Below, one piece after another: positions 5,975 to 6,812 of a stretch of 6,812 nucleotides of DNA. Numbering within the stretch: position 1 is the first letter of the stretch; each line of letters opens with the position of its first letter. The translations under genes were made by a program, and so were the position numbers. This DNA comes from CAVTZP01 sp964456815 (GTDB lineage: Bacteria; Chloroflexota; Dehalococcoidia; Dehalococcoidales; BS750m-G39): NCBI GenBank assembly GCA_964456815.1, contig CAYWCO010000063.1:1-6812 (forward strand), given 5' to 3'. The notes under the pieces were generated by a model, which was given only the letters and a program-made list of their open reading frames with translations, ran no database searches and had not been told where the DNA came from.

Positions 5975-6780
5975 TATAGCAAAAACTCGTTGACTGCCGC
6001 CGCCAGACCACTATGGTCAACATCAAGGGTAATGTAGTGGGCTGCCGCCTTGACCTCATCGGGGGCGTTGCCCATAGCCACCGCCAGACCGGCTGAAGAG
6101 AAAAGGGGAATGTCGTTGGTGCCGTCACCTATCGCCATGACCTCAGCCGTAGATATTCCCAGGTGCGAAGCCAGTGCCGCCAGCGCTTTCCCCTTAGATA
6201 CCCCGAGGTCAACAATATTGAAGAAGTCAACGCCGGGGTAAGCCGGCGACCTTGCCAGGGAAAAGTGAAGGCTACGGTTAAATTTAAGACGAAAATTTTT
6301 AGCCTTGGCCGCCTCCTCAGGCGAGGCGGTTACCACGCCCCCCTTGATAATTCTCTCCCGCTCCCATATCCCGCTGAAATCAACCACCACCGGCTCAAGG
6401 TTGAAGAACTGATGATGGATTTCTGTTGCCCAATTCTCCCGCTCAACAAAGAAACGACTCGCCGAGTAAAGCTCAAGGTAGATGTCGTTTTGGCGGGTAA
6501 ATTCAATCGCCTCCTTTACCACCTCGCTGTCAATTGGCTCGGCATAGACCTCCTCACTAAAATTAGAGACCAGGGCGCCGTCAAAGAAGACGTGGTAGCC
6601 GTCCAGCGCCAGGCGGTCAATAATGGGCAGACAGCCCTGAGCCGCCCGTCCCGTGGATAGCGAAACCCCTATCCCTGCCCGGCGGACCTTAGCCAGTGCC
6701 TCCCTGTCCTCAGCGGAGACATGTCCGTCCTTGCCGATAAGTGTGCCATCTATATCTACCACCAATAGTCTATACTTCAT
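5974..6780 (-). CDS. Cof-type HAD-superfamily phosphatase (subclass IIB)
   Basis: A haloacid dehalogenase-superfamily phosphohydrolase, a soluble Mg2+-dependent enzyme that typically removes phosphate from sugar phosphates or cofactors such as FMN or pyridoxal phosphate. From ATG 6780 it has 268 residues, a typical Cof length. Motif I is VDIDGT (8-13) with nucleophile D9 and acid/base D11. Motif II is SLSTGR (40-45) with T43. Motif III is K196 in VSKGKAL. Motif IV is GDGTND (218-223), followed by the family block GNAPDEVKAAA. A C2B cap lies between motifs II and III, about 80-185. The start at 6780 is preferred because AGAGGA (6790-6785) precedes it and the protein then begins directly with the core strand; ATG 6804 would add eight residues with no visible ribosome site. 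The substrate cannot be read from sequence. It is first in an operon with the oxidase gene; its promoter is outside the window. Confidence 0.93.
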   Translation of the reverse strand: MKYRLLVVDIDGTLIGKDGHVSAEDREALAKVRRAGIGVSLSTGRAAQGCLPIIDRLALDGYHVFFDGALVSNFSEEVYAEPIDSEVVKEAIEFTRQNDIYLELYSASRFFVERENWATEIHHQFFNLEPVVVDFSGIWERERIIKGGVVTASPEEAAKAKNFRLKFNRSLHFSLARSPAYPGVDFFNIVDLGVSKGKALAALASHLGISTAEVMAIGDGTNDIPLFSSAGLAVAMGNAPDEVKAAAHYITLDVDHSGLAAAVNEFLL

Positions 6781-6812
6781 TATTTCCTCTTTTCTGCCAC
6801 TCATTCTAGCAT

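Noticed and set aside
1..6812. tRNA, rRNA, CRISPR array, transposase or attachment sites.
   Set aside because: No cloverleaf, repeat-spacer pattern, recombinase gene or tRNA-end duplication was found by eye.

Overview
The window holds five well-supported protein genes and one doubtful small ORF. It looks like chromosomal housekeeping DNA from a bacterium of moderately high GC. The character of UvrC and of the TGS-domain GTPase, together with C/G-run palindromes between genes, suggests Chloroflexota and perhaps the Dehalococcoidia. That assignment is an impression from memory of such genomes, not something proven here. No mobile-element gene, tRNA, rRNA or CRISPR array is visible.

Layout. Positions 1-237 are non-coding and dense in repeats: a GC-rich terminator-like hairpin (35-56), a perfect 13-bp-arm palindrome (70-96), a 15-bp direct repeat (100-114 and 164-178) and a 34-nt hairpin element (127-160). 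An extended -10 promoter (hexamer 224-229) then sits so close to the uvrC ATG (238) that the mRNA is predicted to be leaderless or nearly so. uvrC (238-2052) encodes a complete nucleotide excision repair endonuclease subunit. A second, inverted copy of the 34-nt hairpin (2056-2089) separates it from a DRG/Obg-like GTPase with a C-terminal TGS domain (2103-3095), which has an unusual G3 motif. A consensus extended -10 overlaps the GTPase stop codon. It could drive a 49-residue small ORF (3135-3284, unrecognised) and, behind it, a complete small-subunit haem catalase (3346-4794).

The last third is on the minus strand and converges on the catalase with only 31 nt between stop codons. In transcription order it reads a Cof-type HAD phosphatase (6780 to 5974), then an FAD-dependent L-2-hydroxyglutarate oxidase-like enzyme (5962 to 4826). 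The oxidase has no ATG, GTG or TTG start that preserves its FAD-binding motif. The best start is an ACG codon placed 5 nt after a strong GGAGGAG, whose first G is the last base of the HAD stop codon.

How the genes fit together. uvrC and the GTPase probably share a transcript. The HAD phosphatase and the oxidase form a tight two-gene operon whose promoter lies beyond the right edge. Catalase would remove H2O2, which a flavin enzyme such as the neighbouring oxidase could produce, but the two are on opposite strands and a functional link is only inferred. I saw no dedicated defence or exotic multi-gene system. The most interesting signals are the ACG start, the paired hairpin repeat around uvrC and the apparently leaderless uvrC.
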